Below, piece by piece: positions 29,812 to 39,216 of a stretch of 64,000 nucleotides of DNA. The stretch's first letter is position 1; each line of letters opens with the position of its first letter. The translations under genes and the position numbers were made by a program. Origin of the DNA: Dyella jiangningensis (GTDB lineage Bacteria > Pseudomonadota > Gammaproteobacteria > Xanthomonadales > Rhodanobacteraceae); assembly GCA_000632805.1 (NCBI GenBank), contig CP007444.1, forward strand, positions 2,468,772-2,532,771. The letters run 5' to 3'. The notes beneath the pieces were generated by a model. It did not search any database, was not told where the DNA came from, and saw only the letters and a program-made list of their open reading frames with translations.

Positions 29812-30888
29812 ATGTCCGCCCTTTCCCGCAAGCCTCCACACTTGCTCTGGCGCTGGTGCGCCATCGTTGCCGCCGTCGTATTGCTCGCCCTCGCCTTTGG
29901 TGCCGTCGGCGGATGGCTCACCCCGCACCGGTTGACGCCGCAACGCATCGTGGATGCCCTGCAGGCCAACGGTGGCGTGCATCCGGGCTTTCGTCGCAAC
30001 CATGCCAAGGGCGTCTGCGTCGCCGGCTATTTCGAAGGCAACGGCACCGCTTCGCCCTATTCGAAGTCTCTCGTCTTCGCCGCAGGCCGCACGCCGGTGG
30101 TCGGGCGCTTCGCCGTGCCGGGAGGCAACCCTTATGCGCCGGACGGCAGCGTGCCGATCCGCAGCTTCGCGCTGCGCTTTGCCCTGGCGAACGGCCAGCA
30201 GTGGCGCACCGGCATGAACAGCATGCCGGTGTTCCCGGTATCCACGCCGCAAGCTTTCTACGAACAGCTGCAGGCCGGCCAGCCCGATCCGGCGACCGGC
30301 AAGCCGGACCCGGCCCGACTCAAGGCGTTCTTCGGCGCCCACCCCGAGGCGGGTCCCTTCCTCGCCTGGATCAAGACGGCAAAGCCATCGGCGAGTTACG
30401 CCACCGAAAGCTACAGCGCGCTCGACGCGTTCTACTTCGTCGATGCCAAGGGCGAGCGCCATGCGGTGCGATGGCAGGTGGTGCCGGAGGCGAAGGACGC
30501 CGCCCCGGGCCCGGCCGGCGACAACGACTATCTCGCCAGTGACTTGCGCACGCGCCTCGCCGCGGGTCCGCAACGCTGGCATCTGAAGGTGACGCTTGCG
30601 GCGCCTGGCGACCCGACCAACGACGCCACCAAGGCCTGGCCGGATGATCGCACCACCATCGATGCAGGTACCCTGGTCATCGAGAGCGAACAGCCGCAGG
30701 AAAGCGGCGCCTGCCGCGACATCAACTACGACCCGACCGTGCTGCCGGATGGCATCGAAGTCTCGGACGATCCGTTGCTCGCCGCACGCTCGGCTGCCTA
30801 CGCCACCTCATACCTGCGACGCACCAGCGAAGAAGCCCACCTCCCCGGCGCCGCCCGCGCCGACGCGTCCAAGCAGGAGCATCCGTGA
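29812..30888 (+). CDS. Membrane-anchored catalase-related peroxidase
   Basis: The 358-residue protein has an N-terminal membrane helix (LWRWCAIVAAVVLLALAFGAV, about 12-32) and then a small catalase fold. The distal histidine motif HAKGVCVAGYFEG is near residues 64-76 and the core IRSFALRFALANGQQWRTGMNSMPVFPVSTP near 118-148; the late segment DDPLLAARSAAYATSYLRR near 322-340 holds the likely proximal heme tyrosine. It is shorter than the roughly 480-residue full catalases, as in catalase-related peroxidases. Its stop overlaps the start of cytochrome b561 by one base, so the pair probably forms a periplasmic peroxide-removing system fed by membrane electrons. Confidence 0.9.
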   Translation: MSALSRKPPHLLWRWCAIVAAVVLLALAFGAVGGWLTPHRLTPQRIVDALQANGGVHPGFRRNHAKGVCVAGYFEGNGTASPYSKSLVFAAGRTPVVGRFAVPGGNPYAPDGSVPIRSFALRFALANGQQWRTGMNSMPVFPVSTPQAFYEQLQAGQPDPATGKPDPARLKAFFGAHPEAGPFLAWIKTAKPSASYATESYSALDAFYFVDAKGERHAVRWQVVPEAKDAAPGPAGDNDYLASDLRTRLAAGPQRWHLKVTLAAPGDPTNDATKAWPDDRTTIDAGTLVIESEQPQESGACRDINYDPTVLPDGIEVSDDPLLAARSAAYATSYLRRTSEEAHLPGAARADASKQEHP

Positions 30889-31511
30889 TGAACGCGCCCC
30901 AAGCTTTCCACCCGCTGGCACGCCTGCTGCACTGGACCATGGCCGTGTTGATCCTCGCGATGCTGTTCGTGGGCGTCGGCATGGTGACGACGGTTTCCGA
31001 AAAGCACCAATGGCTGCTCGCGCTCCATCGACCGCTCGGCGCGGCCATCTTCGTGCTGGCCCTGATACGCATTGGCGTGCGCTTGCGCTTCAAGCCACCT
31101 GCCCTGCCCGAGGACATGCCTGCCTTGATGCAGTTCGTGGCGCACGCGTCGCACTGGGTGCTTTACGGAATGATGCTCGCGATGCCGCTGATCGGCTGGG
31201 CGATGCTGTCGGCCGGCGGCTATCCGATCATGCTCGGACATGCCTGGCATCTGCCGCCGATCGTGCCGGCCAATGGCGTGTTGTTCGCGTGGCTGCGCGA
31301 AGCGCATCGTTATGTGGCCTATCTGTTCTTCCTCACCATCCTCGGGCATATGGGCGCTGCGCTCTACCACGCGCTGATCCGCCGCGACGAGGTGTTTCCG
31401 AGCATGACCGTCGGATTCCCGCACCGTGACGACGAGCTGGCGTCGCCGCGAAACCTGCCCGCTGACGACGGCCATCCCGCTGCCGGTGCCACGCCGCCGA
31501 CGTCGCCCTGA
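30888..31511 (+). CDS. Cytochrome b561 (YodB/CybB type)
   Basis: The 207-residue protein has four membrane helices and the histidines expected to bind two b hemes: LARLLHWTMAV (about residue 15), LLALHRPLGAAIF (about 47), FVAHASHWVLYGMML and HRYVAYLFFLTILGHMGAALYHALI. AGGAG lies 8 bases before the ATG at 30888; a GTG one codon earlier is also possible. It is coupled to the catalase gene by a TGATG overlap and likely passes electrons from quinol to it. Confidence 0.92.
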   Translation: MNAPQAFHPLARLLHWTMAVLILAMLFVGVGMVTTVSEKHQWLLALHRPLGAAIFVLALIRIGVRLRFKPPALPEDMPALMQFVAHASHWVLYGMMLAMPLIGWAMLSAGGYPIMLGHAWHLPPIVPANGVLFAWLREAHRYVAYLFFLTILGHMGAALYHALIRRDEVFPSMTVGFPHRDDELASPRNLPADDGHPAAGATPPTSP

Positions 31512-31581
31512 AGAACCTGCGCCACTCCACGTATCGACGTCACCCTGGCCACGCCAGGATGGCGTCGATCGTGCTGTCGGC

Positions 31582-33048
31582 TCACCGGCCGGCTTCGTTG
31601 CTTGCCACGCCCTGCATCGTCTCCGGCGGCTCGCCCATTGCCTGGTACAGCGCGGCCGTATCGATCAATCGCGCTGCCGATGCCTGGATGTCCGTCAGTC
31701 GCGCGTTCTGCCAGCGCTGCTCGCTGAGCAAGGTGGCCGGATACGACACCGCACCCAGCCGATAGCGCGACTGCGTATCGGCATGCGACTGCCCGGCCGC
31801 TCCGGAAGCTGCCTGCGCCGCCTGCAGCGCGAGCGCATCCTGCTGCAACGCGGTGAGTGTGTCGGCCACATTTTGGAATGCGTTGAGCACGGCCTGCCGG
31901 TATTGCGACACGCTGGCGTCGTACTCGGCGATCGCGGCCTTGCGCTGCGCGCGCAAGGCGCCGCCGTGGAAGATCGGTTGCGCGAGCGAAAGCCCCACGC
32001 CCCAGATCGAGGTGGACCCGGCGAAGAGCTGCGAATCCTTGAAGGACGCCGAGCCCAAGGATGCCGACAGGGAGATGTGCGGAAACATATTGGCCGTGGC
32101 AACGCCGACCTGCGCCGACGCTGCCCGCACCGCGGCTTCTGCTGCACGCACGTCGGGCCGCTGGCTCAACAGTTCGGACGGCACGTTGACCGGCACGTGG
32201 TCGGGCAACTTCAGTTGCGCCAGCGGCAGCGGTTTGGGCGCCTGGTCGGGCGTGCGCCCCATCAGTACCGCCAACAGATGCCGCGTGCGTTCGAGCTGGA
32301 ATCGCAGCGGTGGCACCGATGCGTCGAGTGCCGCGGCGTTTTGTTGCGCCGCCAGCACGTCGTCGTGCGAAGCGGCGCCGAGTGCATAGGATTTCTCCGT
32401 CAGTTCGGCTTGTTCATGCGCCAGGGCTGCGAGCCGCGTGGTCGCGTCCAACTGTTCGGCCAGCGAGGACGCATTGACTGCGGTGATCACGATGTTCGCC
32501 GCCAGCGCGCGCCGCGCGCCGTCGAGCTGGAGCGCCTGCTGATCCACCTGCGCTGCCGCCTGCTTGATGCCGTAACGCGTCGCACCGAACAGGTCGAACG
32601 TGTAATTGAGGCTGAGCTGGCCGGCGAAGACGTTGTAGATGCTGGTCGGCGGCCCGAACGTCGGCAGCCCAAGATCGCGCTGGCGACTTGCCTGCCCCTG
32701 CGCATCCAGCGACGGCCATGCCGTGTTCCCCACCTGGGCGCGGAACTGCTGATGCGCCGCTTCCAGCGTGTGCCTCGTGGCATCGAGCGAGGCGTTGTTG
32801 CGCAACCCTTCATCCACCCAGGCATCGAGTGTGTCCGAGCCGTAGAGTCGCCACCAATCGGGCACGGGATACATGACCGTATCGAAGTGTTGCGCTACGC
32901 CGCCCGCTTCCACACTGTCTGCAGGCGTAGGTGTCACCGCATAGTGCTCTGGTGATGGCGGCGCGGGCGGCTTGGTCGACGGTGCGAACGAGCAGCCGGC
33001 CAACGTGATGGCGGCAACCAGCAACGTCATGTGCAACTTGGGGATCAT
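31582..33048 (-). CDS. RND efflux outer-membrane lipoprotein (NodT/OprM family)
   Basis: The 488-residue protein has a lipoprotein signal ending LAAITLAGCSF. Two repeats of the TolC-like fold follow, with the family segments WWRLYGSDTLDAWVDEGLRNN near 65-85, FDLFGATRYG near 150, LLSQRPDVRAAEAAVRAASAQVGVATANMFP near 295-325, and GVGLSLAQPIFHGG near 350-363. It is the exit duct of the tripartite pump. Its start overlaps the RND permease stop by four bases, so all three pump parts are made from one message. Confidence 0.95.
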   Translation of the reverse strand: MIPKLHMTLLVAAITLAGCSFAPSTKPPAPPSPEHYAVTPTPADSVEAGGVAQHFDTVMYPVPDWWRLYGSDTLDAWVDEGLRNNASLDATRHTLEAAHQQFRAQVGNTAWPSLDAQGQASRQRDLGLPTFGPPTSIYNVFAGQLSLNYTFDLFGATRYGIKQAAAQVDQQALQLDGARRALAANIVITAVNASSLAEQLDATTRLAALAHEQAELTEKSYALGAASHDDVLAAQQNAAALDASVPPLRFQLERTRHLLAVLMGRTPDQAPKPLPLAQLKLPDHVPVNVPSELLSQRPDVRAAEAAVRAASAQVGVATANMFPHISLSASLGSASFKDSQLFAGSTSIWGVGLSLAQPIFHGGALRAQRKAAIAEYDASVSQYRQAVLNAFQNVADTLTALQQDALALQAAQAASGAAGQSHADTQSRYRLGAVSYPATLLSEQRWQNARLTDIQASAARLIDTAALYQAMGEPPETMQGVASNEAGR

Positions 33049-36000
33049 GGCGCGACCTCCTGCGCCGGTTCATCCGCACGTACGCGGAACCACGCCGCAT
33101 ACAGCGCCGGCAGATAGAACAAGGTGAGAATCGTGGCGACGGTGATGCCACCCATGAGTGCCGTCGCCATCGGTCCGAAGAAGTTGCTGCGCAACAGCGG
33201 GATCAGCGCCAGCACGGCGGCGGCCGCCGTCAAAGTGATCGGGCGGAAGCGCCGAACCGTGGCGCCGATGATCGCTTCCCAACGCGGGTGACCCGCCTGG
33301 ATATCCTGCTCGATCTGGTCCACCAGGATCACCGAGTTGCGCATGATGATGCCCAGCATCGCGATCGTCCCGAGCATGGCCACAAAACCGAATGGCTGAT
33401 GGAACAGCAGCAGTGACCCGATCACGCCGATCATGCCCAAGGGCGCCGTCAGCACGACCATGAACGTGCGGCCGACACTCTGCAGCTGGATCATCAGCAA
33501 GGTGAGCACGGCGATCGCCATCAACGGCATCTGCGCGTTGATCGACCCCTGGGCCTTCTGGTTCTGCTCCACCGAACCGCCGACTTCGATGCGATAACCC
33601 ACCGGCAACTGGCTGCGGATGTCGCCAAGCTTCTTGTCGATGGCGTTGGTGACGTCCAGGCCCTGCGCGCCGTTGCGGACGTCGGACTGCACATTGATGG
33701 TGGGCTGGCGATCGCGCTCCCAGATCACGCCGTATTCGAGGCCATACGTGACATGACCCAATTGCGACAGCGGGATCGCCGTGCCGTTGGGCGTGGGAAT
33801 CGCCAGCCGCTCGATCTGGTCCGGATGCACGCGGTCCGCCTTCGGCGCACGCAGGTCCACCGCGATCAGTTTGTCGCGCTCGCGATACTGCGTCACCGTG
33901 GTGCCGGACAGCGTCATGGCGAGAAAGCCGGCGACATCCTGCGAGGTGATGCCGAGTTGGCGTGCCTTGTGCTGGTCGATCTCGAAACGCACGGAGCGCT
34001 CCGCCGGCTCGTCCCAGTCGAACTGCACGTTGCGTGTCTGCGGATCTGCGCGCATCACGCCGGCTACCTGGTCGGCGATGCGCCGCACCGTGGCGATGTC
34101 ATCGCCCTGCACGCGGAACTGCACCGGGAAGCCGACAGGCGGGCCGTTTTCCAGCCGGCTCACGCGTGTGCGCACGGCGGCGAAGTCGCGCGGCAGCATG
34201 CCGTCGAGATAGCGCGCCAATTGCTCGCGCTGCTCGACATCCTTGGCGGTAATCACGAACTGCGCGAAGTTCGGTTGCCCGAGCTGCTGATCCAACGGCA
34301 GGTAGAAACGCGGCGCACCGGAACCGACGAAGCTCACGTAGTTGGCGATCTCCTTGCGGTCCTTGATGGCGGATTCGAGACGCTTCACCTGAACGAGCGT
34401 GGCATCGAACGAGGCACCCTCGGGCAGGCGCAGGTCAACCAGCAGCTCCGGTCGATCCGAGCTGGGGAAGAACTGCTTGGGCACCAGCCCGAACCCGGCC
34501 AGCGACACCACGAACAGCGCCACGGTCGCTCCCAGCACCAGGAAGCGGTTCTTGAGGCAAAAGTCGAGCCAGCCGCGGAATCGCAGGTAGAAAGGCGTCT
34601 CGTAGATTTCGATGTCGCCTTCGTGGTGCACCACGGCGGTAGCACGCGCACGACGCGTTTCGTTCCAGCGCTGCGGCAGCCAGCGCGCCCACCACTGCTC
34701 GCCGGGTTTCGCGCGTTGGTGGTGCTCCGGCAGCATGTGATAACCAAGCAGCGGAATCACGATCACTGCTGCAAGCCACGACACCAGCAAGGCGATGGCG
34801 GATACCTCGAAGATCGACCGCGTGTATTCGCCCGTGCCCGACTTCGCCAGCGCGATGGGCAGGAAGCCGGATACGGTCACCAGCGTGCCGGTGAGCATGG
34901 GAAACGCCGTGCTGGTATAGGCAAATGCCGCAGCACGCACGCGCGTCCAGCCCTGCTCCAGCTTCACCGACATCATCTCGACCGCAATGATGGCGTCATC
35001 CACCAACAGGCCCAGCGCCAGCACCAGCGTGCCCAGCGACACCTTGTGCAGGCCGATGCCGAGCAGCTCCATGCACAAGGCCGTGGCAGCCAGCACGAAC
35101 GGAATGGAGATCACCACCACCATGCCGGTGCGAAAACCGAGGCTCAGCAGGCTCACCAGCAACACGATGCCCACCGCTTCGGCCACCGACTCCAGGAAGT
35201 CGTCCACCGAGTGCGATACCGCATGCGGCATGCTGGTCACTTCGGACAGTTTCAGGCCAGCCGGCAGGCGCTTCTGCAACGAAGCCGTGGCGGTATCCAG
35301 CGCCTTGCCGAGATGGATGACGTCGCCGCCCGGCTGCATGGTGACGCCGATGCCCAGCACCGGCTGCGCCATGAAACGCACCTGCTGGCTCGGGGGATCG
35401 TCGTAACCCTTGTGGATGATGGCAATATCGCCCAGCCGGAAAGTCTGGTTGTTGATGTGCAGCAGCATGTCGCGCAGCGCATCGACGTTGTCGAATTGGC
35501 CGGTGGGACGGACGAACACGCGGTCATCCGCCGTGGTAAGCACACCCGACGCCGCCACCGCGTTCTGCTGGTTGATCGCCTGCGCCAGCTGCTGCGGGCT
35601 GATGCCGAGCTTGGACAGTCGTGCGTTCGTCACCTCGACGTACACGTGCTGGCTCTGGTCGCCGAGGAAATCGACCTTGCCCACGCCAGGCACGCGCAGC
35701 AGTTCGGCGCGCAACTGGTCGGCGTAGTCATGCAGCTGCGCCGGCGTGAAGCCGTCGCCTTCCAGCGCATAGATGTTGGTGTAGACGTCGCCGAACTCGT
35801 CGTTGAAGAACGGCCCCTGCACGCCCTGCGGCAGCTGCGCGGCGATGTCGCCTACCTTCTTGCGCACCTGGTACCACGTCTCGGGCACGCTGGATGCGGG
35901 GGCGGAATCCTTGATGTTGAAGAAGATCAGCGATTCGCCCGGGCGCGAATAGCTGCGCAGGAAATCGATCGACGGCGTCTCCTGCAGCTTGCGCGAGATG

Positions 36001-36215
36001 CGGTCGGTGACCTGCTCCTGCACCTGCTTGGCGTCGGCGCCTGGCCAGAAGGTCTGGATCACCATCACCTTGAAGGTGAACGGCGGATCTTCCGATTGGG
36101 ACAGGCGGCTGTACGACAGCAGGCCGAACAGCGCCACCATCACCATCAGGAAAAACACCAGCGACTGGTGCCGCAGCGTCCACGCGGAGAGATTGAAGCG
36201 GCCCTCCCCATTCAT
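33045..36215 (-). CDS. RND multidrug efflux permease
   Basis: The 1056-residue inner-membrane protein starts at the ATG at 36215 (MNGEGRFNLSAWTLRHQ); upstream in-frame sequence belongs to the adaptor gene. Twelve helices with two large periplasmic loops are visible. The proton-relay helix 4 carries GTLVLALGLLVDDAIIAVEMMSVKLEQG near 398-425, and the C-terminal RND motif is AMLGIIMRNSVILVDQIEQD near 960. It powers drug export by proton flow. It overlaps the adaptor and outer-membrane genes by four bases each. Substrates are not predictable. Confidence 0.96.
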   Translation of the reverse strand: MNGEGRFNLSAWTLRHQSLVFFLMVMVALFGLLSYSRLSQSEDPPFTFKVMVIQTFWPGADAKQVQEQVTDRISRKLQETPSIDFLRSYSRPGESLIFFNIKDSAPASSVPETWYQVRKKVGDIAAQLPQGVQGPFFNDEFGDVYTNIYALEGDGFTPAQLHDYADQLRAELLRVPGVGKVDFLGDQSQHVYVEVTNARLSKLGISPQQLAQAINQQNAVAASGVLTTADDRVFVRPTGQFDNVDALRDMLLHINNQTFRLGDIAIIHKGYDDPPSQQVRFMAQPVLGIGVTMQPGGDVIHLGKALDTATASLQKRLPAGLKLSEVTSMPHAVSHSVDDFLESVAEAVGIVLLVSLLSLGFRTGMVVVISIPFVLAATALCMELLGIGLHKVSLGTLVLALGLLVDDAIIAVEMMSVKLEQGWTRVRAAAFAYTSTAFPMLTGTLVTVSGFLPIALAKSGTGEYTRSIFEVSAIALLVSWLAAVIVIPLLGYHMLPEHHQRAKPGEQWWARWLPQRWNETRRARATAVVHHEGDIEIYETPFYLRFRGWLDFCLKNRFLVLGATVALFVVSLAGFGLVPKQFFPSSDRPELLVDLRLPEGASFDATLVQVKRLESAIKDRKEIANYVSFVGSGAPRFYLPLDQQLGQPNFAQFVITAKDVEQREQLARYLDGMLPRDFAAVRTRVSRLENGPPVGFPVQFRVQGDDIATVRRIADQVAGVMRADPQTRNVQFDWDEPAERSVRFEIDQHKARQLGITSQDVAGFLAMTLSGTTVTQYRERDKLIAVDLRAPKADRVHPDQIERLAIPTPNGTAIPLSQLGHVTYGLEYGVIWERDRQPTINVQSDVRNGAQGLDVTNAIDKKLGDIRSQLPVGYRIEVGGSVEQNQKAQGSINAQMPLMAIAVLTLLMIQLQSVGRTFMVVLTAPLGMIGVIGSLLLFHQPFGFVAMLGTIAMLGIIMRNSVILVDQIEQDIQAGHPRWEAIIGATVRRFRPITLTAAAAVLALIPLLRSNFFGPMATALMGGITVATILTLFYLPALYAAWFRVRADEPAQEVAP

Positions 36216-37357
36216 AGCGGCGCGTCCTCCGCATGCGGTGGCGCGATGGGCTGAACCTTCTCGCCCACGGACACCGTATGCACACCCTGCATCACCACGC
36301 GTTCGCCCGCGTGCAGTCCGTCGCCCACCAGTACGTCGCGCTCGCCATAGCGCAGCACGGAAACCGGACGCAGTTCGAGCCTTCCATCGTTCGGGCGCAC
36401 GACCCACACGGCAGGCTTTTCGCCCTGATGGAACAAGGCCGTGGCCGGAAGACGCACGCCATGCGCCGTGCTCGACGACGCAAGACTGACCTGGGCCGTC
36501 ATGCCGAGACGCAGATGCTCATCGGGCTGGTCGATCGCCAGCTTGATGCGATACGTGCGCGACTGCGGATCGGCTGCCGGCGCGATATCGCGCACATGAC
36601 CGGCGAACGTCCTGCCCGGCAGCGCCAGCAGGGTCACTGTTGCGGGCTGTCCCACGCTGATGCCAGCGAGGCGGTCTTCCGGTACATCGAGGAATACATC
36701 GCGATCGCCCGACCACGCGAAGCCGAAAACGGGTTGCCCCGCCGCCACCACCTGCCCCACGTCGGCTTGCTCGCTGGTGATGCTGCCGTCGCGGTCGGCG
36801 ACCAGCGAGGTGTAGCGCGACTGGTTCTGCGCCAACGCCAGTTGCTGCTTCGCCTGGTCGCGTGTCGCGAGCGCGGAAGCATATGCATCGTGCGTCTGTT
36901 CCAGCTGCAGTTGGCTGATCAGGTTCTGCTTTGCCTGCGCCTCGTCGCGGTCGCGCTGCTGCGTGGCGAAGACGAGGCGGTGCTCCGCGGCTTCCAGCGC
37001 CGCCGCCGCAGAGGTCTGCGAACGCGCCGCGTCGGCATCGTCCAGCTGCGCCAGCATCTGTCCCTTCTTCACCATATCGCCCAGATGGCCCTGCCTCGCC
37101 ACCAGCTGCCCGCCGACGCGGAACGACAGCGGCATTTCATAGCGGGCGTGCACTTCGCCCGGATAGGGCTGCTGGGTCTGGCCATCGGCGAGCTGTACCG
37201 GCAAGGCGATGACCGGGCGCGCCGCTTCGGCCTCAGGCTTTCCTTTCCCGCAGGCAGAAAGCAAGGCGGCGACGGCCAGCGCGAGCGGCAGCCACCGGTG
37301 TCGGGCCGGGACGCCGGCCGGGAAATCACTACGAAAAGTCACGAGCCACTCCTGCAT
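36212..37357 (-). CDS. RND efflux periplasmic adaptor (HlyD/MFP family)
   Basis: The ATG at 37357 gives a 381-residue lipoprotein with lipobox LLSACGKG. The barrel and lipoyl half-motifs are FRVGGQLVARQGHLGDMVKKGQMLAQLDDADAA near 73-105 and ITSEQADVGQVVAAGQPVFGFA near 180-201, with a helical hairpin between them. The beta-barrel segment GMTAQVSLASSS is near 293. It links the permease and the outer-membrane channel. It is the first gene of the operon and faces the TetR regulator across a 135-base gap with an operator. Confidence 0.95.
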   Translation of the reverse strand: MQEWLVTFRSDFPAGVPARHRWLPLALAVAALLSACGKGKPEAEAARPVIALPVQLADGQTQQPYPGEVHARYEMPLSFRVGGQLVARQGHLGDMVKKGQMLAQLDDADAARSQTSAAAALEAAEHRLVFATQQRDRDEAQAKQNLISQLQLEQTHDAYASALATRDQAKQQLALAQNQSRYTSLVADRDGSITSEQADVGQVVAAGQPVFGFAWSGDRDVFLDVPEDRLAGISVGQPATVTLLALPGRTFAGHVRDIAPAADPQSRTYRIKLAIDQPDEHLRLGMTAQVSLASSSTAHGVRLPATALFHQGEKPAVWVVRPNDGRLELRPVSVLRYGERDVLVGDGLHAGERVVMQGVHTVSVGEKVQPIAPPHAEDAPL

Positions 37358-37414
37358 GGGGATGCCTGGGGATGGCCGGCAGGGGTGCCGGCATGGGGCG
37401 ATCAATTCAGCGGC

Positions 37415-37456
37415 GAATACAAATACATCTCTGTATTTGAAATCGCAAGTGTATTC
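37415..37456. promoter_or_regulatory. TetR operator between the efflux operon and its regulator
   Basis: A perfect inner dyad CAAATACA (37420-37427) / TGTATTTG (37432-37439) is nested in outer half-sites GAATAC (37415) and GTATTC (37451). Repeated TACA/TGTA-type half-sites like these are usual for TetR repressors of RND pumps. The site covers the likely promoters in both directions. Confidence 0.82.
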
Positions 37457-37492
37457 CGATGCAGGTTGTAGGCCCCGTGCTACCATCGCCCC

Positions 37493-38104
37493 ATGGCACG
37501 CAAGCGATTGACCCGGGAAGAAAGCCGCGACCAGACCCGCCAGCGCCTGCTGGAGGCGGCGGCCGTCGTCATCGCCAAGAAAGGCCTGGCCGCCACCAGC
37601 GTGGAGGACATCGCTGCCCATGCCGGTTACACCCGCGGCGCGTTCTATTCGAACTTCAAGAGCAAGCACGACCTGTTCATCGAGCTGCTGAAGCTCGACC
37701 ACGCCGACATCCAGCAGGGCCTGCAGGAGATCCTGGATTCGAAGCTGTCGATCGAGGACATGCAGAAGAAGCTCGCGCAGTTCTACGTGCAGGCCTACTG
37801 CGGCGACAACAGCTACATCCTGTGGGCCGAAGCTCGCCTGCAGGCGATGCGCGACGCGCGCTTTCGTGCCCGCCTCAATGCGATGTGCCTGGAAAAGCGC
37901 GATGTGATCGCGTACTTCATCGAGAAGTTCTGCGCCCTGATGGGCAAGACGCTCCCGGCGCCGGCCACCGACCTTGCCTTCGGCACCATGGCGTTGATCG
38001 ACGGCGTGCGTTTCTTCAACGACTCGATGCCCAACGAATTGTCGGACCAGCGCGCCCAGCAGTTGCTGAGCGCCATGTTCAGCGCCACGTTCTTCCCTTC
38101 CTGA
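37493..38104 (+). CDS. TetR-family repressor of the RND operon
   Basis: The 203-residue protein has the TetR helix-turn-helix near residues 15-60 (RQRLLEAAAVVIAKKGLAATSVEDIAAHAGYTRGAFYSNFKSKHDLF) and a ligand-binding domain behind it. It is divergent from the pump operon, with a nested palindrome between them, so autorepression and repression of the pump are likely. It resembles the AcrR/TtgR arrangement. Its 3' end is four bases from the convergent DUF4440 gene. Confidence 0.94.
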   Translation: MARKRLTREESRDQTRQRLLEAAAVVIAKKGLAATSVEDIAAHAGYTRGAFYSNFKSKHDLFIELLKLDHADIQQGLQEILDSKLSIEDMQKKLAQFYVQAYCGDNSYILWAEARLQAMRDARFRARLNAMCLEKRDVIAYFIEKFCALMGKTLPAPATDLAFGTMALIDGVRFFNDSMPNELSDQRAQQLLSAMFSATFFPS

Positions 38105-38108
38105 GGCG

Positions 38109-38852
38109 CTAGCCCGTAGGCGTGCGATCCAATCGCAGGTCGTTGAACTTGCGCCGCTCGATCAGCGCATCGACCTTGCTGTCGGCATTGCGTCGGAAAA
38201 TGAAAAGATTCCGCTCGTCATCGCTGCCCATGAAGACGTCCTTGCCGATCGGCTGCAGCAGGTTCGGCTTTGCGCCCGGCCGGGTGACTACACGCAATTC
38301 GCCCTGGTCAACGCTGACCTTCCAGATGCGGTCCGGCGCATAGCGATAGCTGCCTTCGTAATCGCCCAGGGCAAGCCCGGCCACCGCGAGTTTCGGCGGC
38401 TCGGTGGGCAGGGTGACGTCCTCATACCCGGCAAGCTTCCACGCGCCCGCCTGCTTCACGAACGTGAGCAGCGACTGGTAGCGCACGACGAACTGCTGGC
38501 CGAACACGGTTTCGCGTTCGTACTCCTCCACCTGCAGGACCGCGGTATCGCCGTACTGCTGCACATGCGCGTCGCGCAATTCGATGCTGCCCGAGAGCCC
38601 TTTGGGGAACGGATGGATCGACGCCACGGTATCGGCCTTGTGCGCAATGCGACCGAACTCGTCGATGACCACGGCGTCGTCGGTAAGCGACTTTTCCCAG
38701 ATGTCCTTGTTGCCCGTCGGCAGCGCATCGACCAGGGCCTGCGTCGTCTTCAGCAGTTCATCCCTTAGCGCCTTGGGCGCCTCATCCGCGAAGGCCAATG
38801 GTCCCGGTGCGATGCCGGCGATGACCAGCAACCCCAACGTCCGCATGCGCAT
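38109..38852 (-). CDS. Exported DUF4440/NTF2-like protein
   Basis: The 247-residue protein has a signal peptide (MRMRTLGLLVIAGIAPGPLAFA) and an NTF2-like DUF4440 domain at about 27-150 (LLKTTQALVDALPTGNKDIWEKSLTDDAVVIDEFGRIAHKADTV... WKLAGYEDVTL). A C-terminal beta-domain follows (LGDYEGSYRYAPDRIWKVSVDQGELRVVTRPG...). The same order is found in the protein at 53879-54604. A binding or scavenging role outside the cytoplasm is plausible but no reaction is known. It faces away from the TonB receptor operon, whose promoter lies in the shared upstream region. Confidence 0.78.
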   Translation of the reverse strand: MRMRTLGLLVIAGIAPGPLAFADEAPKALRDELLKTTQALVDALPTGNKDIWEKSLTDDAVVIDEFGRIAHKADTVASIHPFPKGLSGSIELRDAHVQQYGDTAVLQVEEYERETVFGQQFVVRYQSLLTFVKQAGAWKLAGYEDVTLPTEPPKLAVAGLALGDYEGSYRYAPDRIWKVSVDQGELRVVTRPGAKPNLLQPIGKDVFMGSDDERNLFIFRRNADSKVDALIERRKFNDLRLDRTPTG

Positions 38853-39026
38853 GGTGATCTCCCCTTGGATTTGCGCAGCGTGCGCGCGCCACCAAGGACG
38901 TGCCTGTGCATGAAGTCATCGGGCCATGACATTTGCGTCACCAACCATGCGTGAAGCGGTGCTCGGTGACGCCCACAGTGCCAACCGCATCACATCTGTC
39001 GTCATTCCGTAGCAAACATCAAAATT
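38853..39026. other. Intergenic region before the Pho-box-like promoter
   Basis: This is the promoter side of the DUF4440 gene and the distal part of the TonB receptor upstream region. It contains one extra CTGTCGT (38996) resembling the half-sites downstream, but out of 11-base phase. I see no gene here. Confidence 0.5.
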
Positions 39027-39082
39027 TTCGCAAGAAACTGTCACGCTTTTCGCACGAACTTGTCACTCGTCATGCCTAGTCT
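39027..39082 (+). promoter_or_regulatory. Pho-box-like activator site and -10 element of the TonB receptor operon
   Basis: CTGTCAC at 39038-39044 and TTGTCAC at 39060-39066 lie exactly 22 bases apart, with weaker copies TTCGCAA (39027) and TTCGCAC (39049) filling the 11-base phase. The enclosing 20-base blocks (39025-39044 and 39047-39066) differ at few positions. The array ends 10 bases before TAGTCT (39077-39082), a -10-like element. PhoB sites are 11-base direct repeats of CTGTCAT-like half-sites placed 10 bases before the -10. PhoB as the regulator is inference. Confidence 0.6.
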
Positions 39083-39216
39083 TCCGGCCCGCTGTGCAGG
39101 GCTTGTCTGGTTCAGGATTTGAATCGATTTAGACACGCATTTCTGCGGCGTCGCATGACGCAGCGGACGGAAATGCATACGAACGCACGGCTCGATCCCC
39201 CCACTGGAGCAGACCC

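Noticed and set aside
28102..30582. Minus-strand open frame of 826 codons antisense to the amidohydrolase and catalase
   Set aside because: No family motif; both plus-strand genes have signal or membrane segments and catalytic motifs.
33753..36254. Plus-strand open frame of 833 codons antisense to the RND permease
   Set aside because: A shadow of the permease with His/Gln/Arg-rich composition and no domain.
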